64,000 bases of DNA from Macquaria australasica. Taxonomy: Eukaryota > Chordata > Actinopteri > Centrarchiformes > Percichthyidae. The stretch is taken from NCBI GenBank assembly GCA_005408345.1, contig SEMN01000611.1, positions 62,001-126,000 on the forward strand, written 5' to 3'. A program made the position numbers and the translations under genes. Shown here one piece after another: positions 1 through 12,000 of the stretch. The first letter of the stretch is position 1; each line of letters opens with the position of its first letter. The notes beneath the pieces are model-generated. The model did no database searches and was not told the DNA's origin. It saw only the letters and a list, made by a program, of their open reading frames with translations.

Positions 1-179
1 ACAGGTGGAGAGCCTCTAAGAGGTTTTGTTGGGACTGTCAGGCAGTGAAACTTCTGTGGAGCAGTCGTTTTATCATGGGGACGCAGGGAGTGGTAACCAC
101 CAGAATCTGACAAATACATGGGGCCGATATTGACCTTTTGATACCATTCTGATATTCAGGGCTGATACTGGGGATTGTT

Positions 180-505
180 TTTATTATCGAACAATCTACC
201 AATTATTTTGTCGATTCATTTTTTGGTCTACAAAATGTCAGCAAATTGTGAAAAATGCCCATCACAATTTCCATGGTGACATTCAAATGTCATGTTTTGT
301 CAGACCAATAGTACAAAACCCGAAGATATTCACTTTACTGTCACAGAAGACAAAGGAAACCAGAACCTTTTATAAGGTGAAACCAGTGAGTTTTTGACAT
401 TTTTTGCTTAAAAATTGCCTTAAATGATTAATTATCAGAATTGTTGGCGATTCATTTTCTATCGATTGATTAATCAATTAATTGACTAACTGATTCAGCT
501 CTACT
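180..505 (+). repeat. dispersed repeat with ATCGATTAATC words, inverted copy of 12816-13127
   Basis: It runs from TTATTATCGAACAATC through ATGCCCATCACAATT to CGATTGATTAATCAATTAAT, and ends at GATTCAGCTCTAC. The same words occur in reverse order and opposite strand at 12816-13127, starting TTAGAGCTGCAACGATTAG. Confidence 0.8.
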
Positions 506-3500
506 GGTATTGGCCACTCAGTGTCATCCACCTTTAAGATTATGATGAGATGCAGTTTGATTACTGTAGCTTGGTAGTGGACCAAATACAATACAGTATT
601 TAATTAGCTGATTCCAGTATTCCAGTGTATATTGGATGAAATATATTTAGCTTTTACTATTTTTGGGCCAATAAATAACTAAATAAATGAATAAATACAT
701 ACATAATTCAGTATATCTTCACCAGAAATTAATTTCTAGCAGTGAGGCTTACAGTATTAGACCTTTATGTTAGAAAATAAAATTTACAGAAAACATACTT
801 CAACAGCTAACTGAATAAATAAAATATGAAAAATAATTTCAAAAACATTAGAGACTTTTTTGTGTGTCTTGGGTGTGGGTTGCACTGGGGGGTACTGTTG
901 GAGTTGTTTGAAGGCAGGTTATTTCTAGCCTAGCTGTTTCTCCCTGCTTTCATTACTTGAGCTAAGCTTGGCTAAACTCATCCCCAGAGCACTGAATACA
1001 CACCTATAAAACTGATTTCAATCTTGTCATCTAACTGTGGGTCTGATGGAAAATTAGCATAAACCCCAAAATGCTTTAAGGCTTTCTTCGTGAGGTTTGG
1101 TCATGCTAACACAGAATACAAACCCACTAGCGAATTGGAAATGTACACGAAAATACACATCTAGAAACACCCCTGTGATCGACCCTAAATGACATATTTT
1201 TCATGTATGCACCAAATTATTGGCTAGCAACAGTTTCAGTTAAGTATTGGCATCAGCATTAGCCCACATTTTTGAAACCTTAGAGATATTTTCTTATTGC
1301 CAAGAAGACCACACTGACCAGTTGAAGTTAGCATCAAAGCTAAATCATATTATTGAAATATGTCAGCTCTTCAAGTGTCCCTCCAGTGCTTTTCCGAGAT
1401 CCAGTTTCTACAAACTAGGGTAAATCAGATAAAGATATGATGGTTCTGAGGATAGTTCTGTTGACAGCTTGATTTTATGCTGTGACTGCGACCCCTTGAA
1501 GCCACAGACTTCTGCTCAGCAGCATTAAACTGAGCAGAGTGTCGAGGGCTGAAAGCGTGTGCAGAGGTGCACTGTCATCATGAAGACTGAGGGAGTGGTG
1601 AGTAGCTGGCCTTTGAGGCTTTGGTGAGGCAGCTCTGTTCCCACCAGACCTAACTGATCACTCCCTGCTTTGATCAACAAACTTCAGGCCAGGCTGCTCT
1701 ACCATCAGCTTTCTGAACAGACTAGGTTTGATTTCTTTCATGATGCAAACTGAAATTAGTTTGCTCCTAAAAAAGGCTCCTTGCTGTGTTTATATGGGAG
1801 CCTCCTTAGCCTCTAATCAACATGTTTGACTCAGCTTAGGGCTCGCCTTATGAAACAACAACCCACGGCTATGGAAACCCTGAGAGGAAACTGCAGACAA
1901 AGGAAATGTGGGTTGTCATGGGGAATCCAAATAGATGTGTTTTGTCAGTTTTTTTTTGTTTTGGTTATTTTTAAGTCATGATTCAGGAACAGGTACAGAA
2001 AAGAAAAAAAGAGTCACTTTAAATTTAGGTACCAGTTACCCCAGTTTGTTTGCAATTATGGTTGTCTTATATATAAAGAATCCTCTACATAACACCGTAG
2101 GTAGGAACTAGAATTATTCCAAAGGGAACCAGAAGTAACCGCGTAAAACATGTGGAGCAAAGGTCACGAGGTTACAAAAATGTCAAGAACAATTCTGTTT
2201 CAAAAGCAGGAAACCAACGTACAATCATAACACAGAGAGTAAAAATAAACTCTATGCCAATTAATGTATTAATTAAATAGTTATGAACATCTTCTCAGAG
2301 CCATATCAGCTCCAGAAAACATAATTTTTTAAATCTAAAAGAAATATAAGACTTTAAAGGGGCACTGTGGCTCTGGAGGAGCTTTCTAAAGTCTGAGAAA
2401 ATAACCCAGATGATGTCATCAGGGTTATCTTGAGTTAGGCTTGAGACTTCAGTGATTTGATAGAAAACCTTTGTTACAAACTGGTGGCATAAAGTCTGTA
2501 AAATTAGGTCTAATGGAAGACGCTACAGAGTTGCATTATGGGAATTGTAGGATCCAGTGTTTTTGGAGCTTCACCCATGCTAAGGAGTAAAAGTCAGTAT
2601 ATCTTGGCATCTGCTGCTTTGATTTTGATCCTTAGATGATTTGTTTATTGAGGCAAGTAATGCAATACCACACATCCCTGTGTGATAAAATAATGTCTCA
2701 TTTAGATTTATTTACTGGTTACACCACATTTAGCAACAATAAGTGCAACTGAACACTAACAGTAGTACTTGCTCAGTCTCACACAGTGTTGTGGAGGAAT
2801 TTTGGCTCAGTCCAAGATATAAATCCACTTCAGCTCGGTGACATTTGTTTGCTCCCAAACAGGAGTTGCTTGTACGAGTTGAACTTGGACTGTTTCAAAA
2901 CTACATTTCTTGTAGTTTTCTGATTCAGCCGTTCTGATGTAGAATTTCTGGTTTGTTTTAAATGATTGTCATGCTGCATGACCCTGTGTTGCTTTAGCTT
3001 TAGCCTCTGAACTCAATGCCTGATGTGATTCTGCAGGATTCTCTCATACAGAGCAGAATCAAGTGGTGATTGAAAGTCAAACAGGTCTTGAGACACCGCT
3101 GCCACCACATGCGAGTGTCCTACCGTGGAATGCAATGTTTGCTTTTCACCAGACATAACGGGGACTGTGCCAGCCGCAAATATCCAGTTGTGACTCATCT
3201 GTTCATGGAGCATCATCCCAGAAGTCCTGAGAATCATTCAAGTTCTTTTCACACATTTGACACTCATATTTGTCTTACTAAGCAATGCTTTCTGCCTTGC
3301 TATTATTCTCGTCTTTCTAAAAGAGGAATAATAAACTGAGGCTGGAGAAGTCGCCCGAGAAGTCTTGTTGATGTAGGTTTTTCTGTGACTTTCTGCATGA
3401 TTGTACACATTTCTTGGAAACATGTTGTAAGCACAGCCTCTTGTGCAAAGGTTAATGCCGTACTTTATGCTTCTGGACAACATTTTTGTAATTTGGTGAA

Positions 3501-3839
3501 GCCTCCAAGCTTTAGGATTACCTGTGGAGCCATTTTCAAGTGTCAGCATATTCACTTTTGAGAGCTGCAAGAATTTCCTTTGATCATGTTATGATTTGAC
3601 TCCACAGCCTATGTGCTAACAACCGTAACCAATTTTGTGACTCCTGGATGTGGATTGTATCATTATGAGATTATATATTTACAATGATGAATTTTCTAAT
3701 GATTACCTAATGTTGAAAAAATCTTGTCTCCATCTTTGATATTAAGTGCTCATCCAATCCAACCAGAGTCGAAAAAAGTGAGCTAGAGGCTTTTTCTCAG
3801 GAATGATTAACCAGTCACTGTATTTCATCAAATGTCACA

Positions 3840-4110
3840 GCTGCCTAAACCCTGAGTCACTATTCACTGTTCTCTAAGCCCCGCCACCCTTAGTTACTGT
3901 TTTTTGAAACAATGGGTCCTTGATTTCAGACAGAGGTAGACAAAAGCAGCTTTTCACTTCTAGCTGACGATGACCGTCAATTTCGTCGGCTGAAATGACA
4001 GCTGTCGCTAGCAGATGTTCTCAGGTGTAGCGCACTAGCTAATTAAGCTAACGTTAGCGGCATGAGTTGGTTGAGTTGAACTTTTTAATGTTTCCAGCCG
4101 ACTCGTTTTA
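3840..4110 (+). repeat. dispersed repeat, copy of 34165-34490 in opposite orientation
   Basis: See the partner: TTTGAAACAATGGGTCC, CAGACAGAGGTAGAC and AACGTTAGC-type words in shared order. It lies in the ubash3b intron. Confidence 0.75.
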
Positions 4111-6124
4111 AATGAGAACCCTGAAATAGGGTCTCAAATGTGCACTTGATGGCTGCATACAGTACATGATATTATGCTAAAAGACGGAGGCCAAAGCTAA
4201 CTGGTCCCAGGTAAAAGCTCAGCATTCTCACCAGATCGATGGAAGACATGGAAATAAAGGAACAGCTGTAGTGTAGTGTGAAATAGGAAAAATGTAAGAT
4301 CAGACTGTTCTTCCGTTCTAATATAATCCTGTTTGACTGCTTAGCTTACATACTTGGACAAACAAGACGGAGATTAGATTTATGCTTTATGTTTGTATTT
4401 TCAAACTGTGTATTTCACTTTTAATGTTACAAGGCACAAAGGGGACGACGGCGACGACTCATTTCTGTCCAATACTGAGCCTGTGTAGCTGTCACGTGAG
4501 AAAAACGAAACTCATGCGTTACTATTGTTGCGCAATGCACATGCGCGGCCAAAATGAACGAATTACTCTCTGAGACGACTCGTTACTACTAGTTACAATC
4601 AGAAGAGCAGTTCATTGAACGTATCGTTCATTGAACTGCTCATGATCGACACATCACTAGTCAGGAACAAGGCTGTTGTTTTTGTGTTTTTGTTTTGTTT
4701 TTACATAATATGTAATCTTTAGCAGCTTACATTAGAGAAAACCATTCCGTACATTTTTGCTCTTGTATTTTGTGTTCAGCATGTGGAGAAATCCAAAGCT
4801 TGACAGGCCTGCCGTGCCCTATTGTGGTTGCTAAGCTATGAATGAACAGTCAACGTTCGGTTGGGGGTGTTTAACGGCCAGTTGGGTTGTAAAAATCAGA
4901 TACTGAGAGCACATTAAACATTTATTTGCATGAAAATGTAACTGATTTATACTTATATGTCTCTAAATATCATATCTTATAGTCACTTCTGACGCAGCAA
5001 CCTTTTCCACCTGTGCAGTCCCTTTTCTGTTGAGCTGTACATTTGTCATCACAACCAGGAAATATAGTCTCCTCTGCTTGCAGTTACAACTGACTAGTAA
5101 TCACTGTGCTGTGGTCATAATGGCATGTGTCATAGGTGAAATTTATTGATGCTTGTCTAGTGATACGCAGCATCTACAGAATGGAATAAGTTTCTGCAGT
5201 TAAGGAATGATACACATACTGTCACCTTTAAGCAGTATCAACTACATTTAGTGTTTGTATCTCATATTTCTTATCTACACAAAATACGATTACATTTGAG
5301 TGAGTATCTACAGTAAGTGACACACTGACTAAGACGGTGACAAATTGAATGTCATATGTATCACAGGACCCACTTCTCCTTTCCAGTTCTTTCTTATGGC
5401 TGTGAAAGCTTCAGTCAGATATCAGATCTTCATTAATGCTAAATGTTACCCAGACGTTAGTTAGTGTGTGGCAATGCTTTTCTTTATGTTCTCCATCTCT
5501 GGCTTGATTTACTGTTTTTTGGTGTGTGGGTGTGTGTTGAAGTGGTTTAAGGCCCTTACTTAAACAGCTTCCTTCAGCCGCTGCTTCTTGCACTCTCTTC
5601 CATTTTTGTCATTCTCTCACACACATGCAATGGTATGTAGGTCTGCACCTGTGGGGCACAGCAGCTTCATAAAACCCAAGCAGCCGCTAGCACACCAGTA
5701 AGCTGACTCTGATGTCTCTGGCTGTTTCTGCTGTGGTCAGAACTGCTGCTTACTGAGCTCACTGTGGTGAAGTTACATAGAAAAGTGTGGGTGTTTTTAT
5801 CTTCTTGGCACATATGATTTGCATGTTGTGTACCAGTTTTACTTTGACCTTCCAATACAAGTATGGTGTCAACACAATCAGGGTTGCCCTCTGCTGATGT
5901 GATGATCATATTCAACAGATTGACTGGAATCAGTTCTGTAAAAACCCACCTTATCCTGCCTGCTAGGTGATTGGAGGTTTTTAGTGTCTCATGAATGTTG
6001 TTGTTGTTTGGAGATTTTTTTGGCACTAGGGGGCAGAAGAATTCCAAAACAAACAGAAAAACACACACCTCTGCACTATTATAACTTTAAAAAGTTATCG
6101 TTGGTGTGCCAGCAAAACTTTGCC

Positions 6125-6250
6125 TTTTTGCACATTTAGCAGACAATGAACATCATTAGCATTAATTTGGAGTCACCTGATGAATTTAAGTCTAATATTC
6201 ACTCTCCTTTTAGCTCTGTTTTTGGTCTCCACCAACTCCGGAGAATTTTT
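6125..6250 (+). repeat. dispersed repeat, inverted relative to 8085-8225
   Basis: CATTAGCATTAATTTGGAGT followed by CACCTGAT and a TTTTAGCTC word match the reverse complement of the copy at about 8100-8215. Confidence 0.55.
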
Positions 6251-7071
6251 TGGCCTTTTTTACATTACACATAGTTAAATGATTAATTGTAATTTAAACA
6301 AAAATGTTAGTTGGCTTTAAAGTAATATTTACCATTGGTATAAAGTATTAAATAGCAACACTCATATTGATGTGACAGTATAATTCTTTTTTTCATGCTG
6401 GCATGATTAAATCTAGTGAAAACACTGCATGCCTAAGCTCAAACACACACCTCTCTGTAGCACCTCCACCCGTCCCATCCCACAGGAACAACATCTCACG
6501 CCACGCTGAGGAAGCTGCTTGCTCCCCACAGATGAAAACCACATTAGCATGTACAAGCTCTTATCTTCTGAGTGGCAGCTAATTAGATTCTGTGGCTCTG
6601 ATATGAATAATCTGATCTTCAGTTCCTTCTCCTGCTTATCAGCTGAGCCTCCAGGTGTTGCTGAGGTAAGGACGGAGGCAATGAATGGATAAATCACTGT
6701 TCTTTCTGCCTCTTTCCTTTAAACCGGTCTTTAATCTCTGTGAATGCATTACACATTCCAGCAAATGAAAACTTGTTTAATTGCCATGGCAAATACAAAT
6801 TAATTAGCTACATTCTTGTTTGTTTTGTGTAATCAGGATTTAAACATCTTTATTCAAATCAGAAAGCAGTTTGAATAAGCCAGTTAGTTCACGCTACACT
6901 CTTTTGGAGGATTGTGAAAAATACTGTATTTGGCTTTCAATCTCTTCAGTTATTCAGCCAGAGAAAGCAGATAGTAAACACATAGGTAACAGCAGAAAAT
7001 CTTGATATGCACTGTGACCTTCTTCAAATGGATGACTAACTGGGAGTCCTTAGTTATGGTTAAGAGGAGCC

Positions 7072-7112
7072 ATTAACATAGATTACTACTCACGAAGGGA
7101 ATCTATGTTAAT
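7072..7112. repeat. perfect 13-bp hairpin
   Basis: ATTAACATAGATT (7072-7084) is exactly complementary to AATCTATGTTAAT (7100-7112), with a 15-nt loop. It lies in the ubash3b intron. Confidence 0.95.
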
Positions 7113-8084
7113 GTCTTCCTACACATGCTATGTATCATCTTCCACACTGCTTTGAAGGAGCTTACGAGGAACTGACGCTTCCTCTGACTTGTGATCCATA
7201 TTGGTTGTGACATAAATTTACAATTACTCAATGACTGTAAGTATGAAATGACTCTGAAATGAAACCGTTGTTACCTTGAAACAGGTACGTTTTATTGGAA
7301 AACAAAACTAAATGATTTAGATTTGTATCACTAGTGGGACAAAATGTAACGCTGGCCAGATGAGAGGCTGTAGTGTTCGCTGCATAAATCAGAGCTTTAT
7401 CTGCTCGAGCTTCCACACTTTAAACATGTACCAAATGTAGTGACAACTCCCCAGATAGATGTTGAGAAATTTCACTCTGGGCAAAAAAGTTTGTCAGTAC
7501 AGTAGATGCACCAACCAACAGACTGACATTATCATGCCTAAAGCCACGGCACATTGGTGCATGGTTATAAAAGTGCATTCACTCAAGTATCTATAGCATG
7601 AACGCAGCCATGTCAGCATGCTGATTCTGAAATTAATTTCATTATACAACATTTTAGTGTAAAAGCACATTAAGTATTGAATTATTAAAATACACATCAG
7701 TAGAATTCAGTAACATTATTCATTAGTATCACAATATGTTGGTCGACACAAGTGTAATTGATAACATTTGTGATCGATGCATTCCACTATTGTGTAAACT
7801 GGTTTACTGGGAGATCTACAGAAACATTGTTAATGTTAATAATTACACCTGTACTATCCTGCTATGATAATTCAGAATGTTTTCTAAAAAAAACAGTCTC
7901 CAGTTTTAAGCTACTGTGGCTGTCTGGAAAGCTAATATTGGCTAATATTAACCAAGCTAGTATCCAGGGTAAACTGACAAAATGATAACAAAATTGACTA
8001 AATTGTTCAACAAAAGTATTTATTAGATTAAAGTTGCACTTATCAACATTTTTCTATTAACAATGGGACAAATGACTATGTGTA

Positions 8085-8225
8085 CTGCCAAAACAGCAGA
8101 TAAGTTAGCGGCTAGATAGTGGAGCATTTAGCAGCTAAAGAGTCAGATATTCCCCTAAAGGATCAATCAGGTGGACAAAAACACAACTCCAAATCAATGC
8201 TAATGTTGCCTTGTTTCTGCTGGAG
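8085..8225 (-). repeat. dispersed repeat, inverted copy of 6125-6250
   Basis: GAGCATTTAGCAGCTAAAGA, GTCAGATATTCCCCT, CAGGTGGACAAAAACAC and ACTCCAAATCAATGC; the reverse complement resembles 6125-6250. Confidence 0.55.
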
Positions 8226-9046
8226 GTGTAAATAGCAATAACTGTTAGCATTCAACACATTTGTCGTAACAACTTAGTGATGTCAATGTTGTGTTTTCAT
8301 GAAATCATGAAAAATCAATCAGTGCAGCTTTAAAATGTTCAATTACTGAAGCTTCCATTTTTAACATTTGCACATTTCTTACAAATGTATTTCTCTATTG
8401 GGCAGTGTCTGATGGGATGTTTGTACTTCATGCAAGTTAAAATGTAGTGAAGTCAAATAAATCAGCCTAAACTTATCAAACAGAAAATGCAGTTTGTTAC
8501 TTCCACCGCTGCCAAATGTAGACTTCTCTAAGCGCTAAGTAGTGAGAGAGAAAAAACACGTTTGCATTTGACAGTGTAATGATCTATCTGTCTGAGTCGA
8601 CACTTGCTGAATTTCTGTTTAGATATTCACTTTAGCCAGTCAAAGCAGTTTTCTTTTTCCAATGACATTGTTTGTACCCAACTCCAGTGGCAGTTCTGCT
8701 CAGTCAACAACTTTAAACCTTTTCCTTTGAATCCTTTACTTACATCTCTAACTGTTCACAGAGTCAGTTTTCCTTTTATTTGCCATCTGCTGCCAGAAAC
8801 CTCCTGAGGATACAAACAACTATACAGAGAGCAAGATCAATGTGTTCCTCTGCTGCTTAACTCATTCAGACAGAGACGCCTAAGAGAAGTTCTCTGGGTT
8901 TCTCATTGCCGTATTGCACTTACTAGTCATACATTGTTACTGCCCACATTTCAGACTATAAATAAGTAACTTGTAGGTGAACATTCTGTTTTGTTCAGGA
9001 CATAGTTTGATTTGTCTTTTTCTTTCTCTGTTGTGCTCTTTCACAG

Positions 9047-12000
9047 ACTGAAAGCTCTGGTATCAACAGGCGGCCGGAGCGTGCAAGCAGCATGTGACTG
9101 GTAAGTTAAAACAACAAATGTTTATACAGTACACTCACACATAGTCAGGGAGAAAAATGTGTGTTATACTGCCCTCTGCTGTAGAAGGCTGTTAAGAGTT
9201 ATTTGCTAGTTGTATTGTAGGCACTTTATATCTTCTGTATTTTGTGGATAATTTATGATTTTCTGATTTATTTATTTTGAAGAGCAGCCTTCTCATTTTT
9301 TTCATTGTGATCTGGTCTCTTTTGAAAAACAATGCAATGCAAATTAAATAATGAATACAATTTTAAAAAAAAAACTATGAGTGAATTCCTCTCAACAGAT
9401 TGAATCCCAGATTCACTAAATATCTGTGACAACCGAAATCACCAAATAAGAAAGCCAGTACTATTCACCAATTACACATTATGTCAGAAATAGCCCTGTT
9501 TTGCCCATTACCGCTTATGTGAAGGCATTTGGCAACAAAAATCCCCCAAATTATTATAGAGCAAATAAGATCATTTGAAATGTTGAATGAAGGTCAAGGA
9601 GTTTATTCATTCAAAATCTCTGCTGTCATTTCTGCAGGGGAGAGCAATGTCACCGGCAAACAAGCAGGCACAGCAGAACGTTTTCTGTCCCAGCAGAATC
9701 TCAGTTCAAAACAGGAAATGTTCCAATTATAGAGGATCTGTAGGGCTCGTATGTGCCTGCCTTAGTGAACTGGTCGTACGGCTGAAATCATTTGCATTCA
9801 GAGCAGTGTACTTACCCAGTTCTTCTTTTAACTTTATACAGTATTTTTTGCCACAAGTGATTTGGCAGAGTTTCTTGAAAACTGTGCAAAAAAACCAACA
9901 GAAAATAATGGCGTTATGTTAAGACTGTCCTCGCAGCACAGTAGACCTGGTTCCATTCCCCTCTGTCTCTCCCCAGGCTGTTTTCCCATGTGGATGACCC
10001 GTTCCTGGACGACCCTCTACCCAGGGAGTTTGTCCTCTACCTGCGACCCAGTGGACCACTACAGAACCAGCTCTCCCACTTCTGGCAACAGAGCCGGGTC
10101 ACTTGTGGCAAAAACAAAGCCCACAACATTTTCCCCCACATCACCCTATGTCAGTTCTTCATGGTGAGTTGGAAAGTTAAACTGAACTATACGGTTTTAT
10201 GAGGGTTGATGGTTAAAGGTCATCAAAGGCTCTAAGCTCATGCCCCAGACAGAGTAAATATCAGTTGGATTCTGGTTGGATGATTCTCTTCTTCATCCTT
10301 GTGTGTAATGCCTCTTTCAGACATGATGACAGATCTGCAGTTTGACAAGTCTGAGTAAGCTGCCGAGTCACTTACCATATTGCCCAAGCATTGTGGTACT
10401 TTCCACAAATGTCCTGTCATGTCTGAATAAATCTGTAACAAACGTTTATGTGGGGGACACCTACGTCTGAATGACAAAGAGCCATTACTTTAACGGACAG
10501 ATAAAGTGAGCAATGCTACATATTCCGTGTGTGAATAGGGCTTAACTCTACATCCCCATCACCCTTCCTCCTTCCACACAGTGTGCAGACCACAAAGTAG
10601 AAGCTCTATGCGAGGCCCTCCAGGCCACCGTCCAGCAGTGGCGGGGTCGTTTTCCCAGCCCGCTGCCTCTAGAGCTCTACACATCCTCCAACTTTATTGG
10701 TCTCTTTGTGGAGGAGCAGGTGGCCGACATTCTCAAGCTGTTTGCGGCCGACTTTGCCACAGAGGCCACCAGGAAGGCAGGTAGGAACCACAAGCATTAG
10801 GGATAAGGGGCACACACCATATACCCACAATGCCCTGGGTTTGGAACACATTTAGGATCTTAGCTGCATGTCTTACTTTCTATCTGTCCCATTTTTACTA
10901 TCTTTCTTCATCATTGTATGGTGTTGGGTGTTTAGAGCTGGTCAGCATCAGTTCGTCATATTTACCATGTAACGCGTGGTGAGCAGCTTTCTTTTCCAGC
11001 AGGGGCAGTAAATGATTGGTCAGGACGGCAGTCATGTTGGGTTATTAAAGCACTCATTCAATCTGTCACTGTAACTTTTTTTTAAACACAGGCGAAAACG
11101 AGACTGACTGCCAAACGGTATTTTAGGCAGCTAAGTGCCAAGTCAGATTAGAGCTGTGGTGTTAGCGCTCATGCTCTCTCATATTTCTGTTTTATGGTTG
11201 AGAGACAGATTAGAGCGTGTCATCAGAATCTGATGTGGAAATGCTGAGCGTTGTCGGTTTAAATAATCTCTGATGCTTTGTGCAGTTCTACCCTACCACA
11301 ACTTCTTGATGGGAATATTTTGACTTTAGTACAGATAACAAAAGTTTTGTACTTTCTCGTGGTGAATTGTTGATGTGATATACTGTCCTGTCTCACCTTT
11401 CAACTCCAGAGGTCCATGTGGAGCCTCATAAGAAGCAGCTTCATGTAACTCTGGCCTACAACTTCCCCACCAATCACCTCCAGTCACTGGAGAAACTGGC
11501 TAAGGGCATAGAAGTCAAGCTAGGCTGTGATTGGCTGGCAGTCCTGTTCTCCCGGGACATTCGTTTTGCAAACCATGAGGTGGCTAATATTCATACTAAC
11601 AGTGCTTCGAACACATTGATCCATGATTATTTGTTCTAAATGTCCATAAGTCAGCCAATAATTGCCATGCCTCTACCTGTCACATCTACAGACCCTGCGG
11701 GTGATGTACCCCTACATGCCTCAGAACGAGGATGAGCTGGAGCTGGTTCCTGGCGATTTTGTCTTCATGTCACCAGTGGATCAGAGTAGCACCAGTGAGG
11801 GCTGGGTTTACGGGACCTCGCTGGCCTCTGGGCTGTCCGGCCTGCTGCCTGAGAACTATGTCAGCCTGGCTGATGAGTCCGACACCTGGGTCTTCCATGG
11901 GTGAGCAGGCGCAGGAGGCTGTCATAATTACCCAAACAAGAGAAACAGATAAAGAAAAAAGGCATTAACATTTTAATACAAAAAACACATAAAACAACAG

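Larger units (their letters stand above)
1..9046 (+). other. ubash3b: ubash3b intron upstream of the first visible coding exon
   Basis: No coding exon could be supported here. The first visible ubash3b exon (9047) starts inside the UBA domain, so roughly 50 N-terminal residues are encoded by exon(s) to the left of the window or by one I could not see. The stretch is AT-rich and holds dispersed repeats (near 180-505, 890-1000, 3840-4110, 6125-6250 and 8085-8225), a 13-bp hairpin at 7072-7112, CTCF-like motifs, and a candidate regulatory patch around 6540-6700. Short open frames on both strands lack splice context and resemblance to known proteins. Confidence 0.7.

Noticed and set aside
5667..6068. 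133-codon minus-strand open frame
   Set aside because: No splice borders, no family resemblance, and it lies in the ubash3b intron across a CTCF-like or repeat word.
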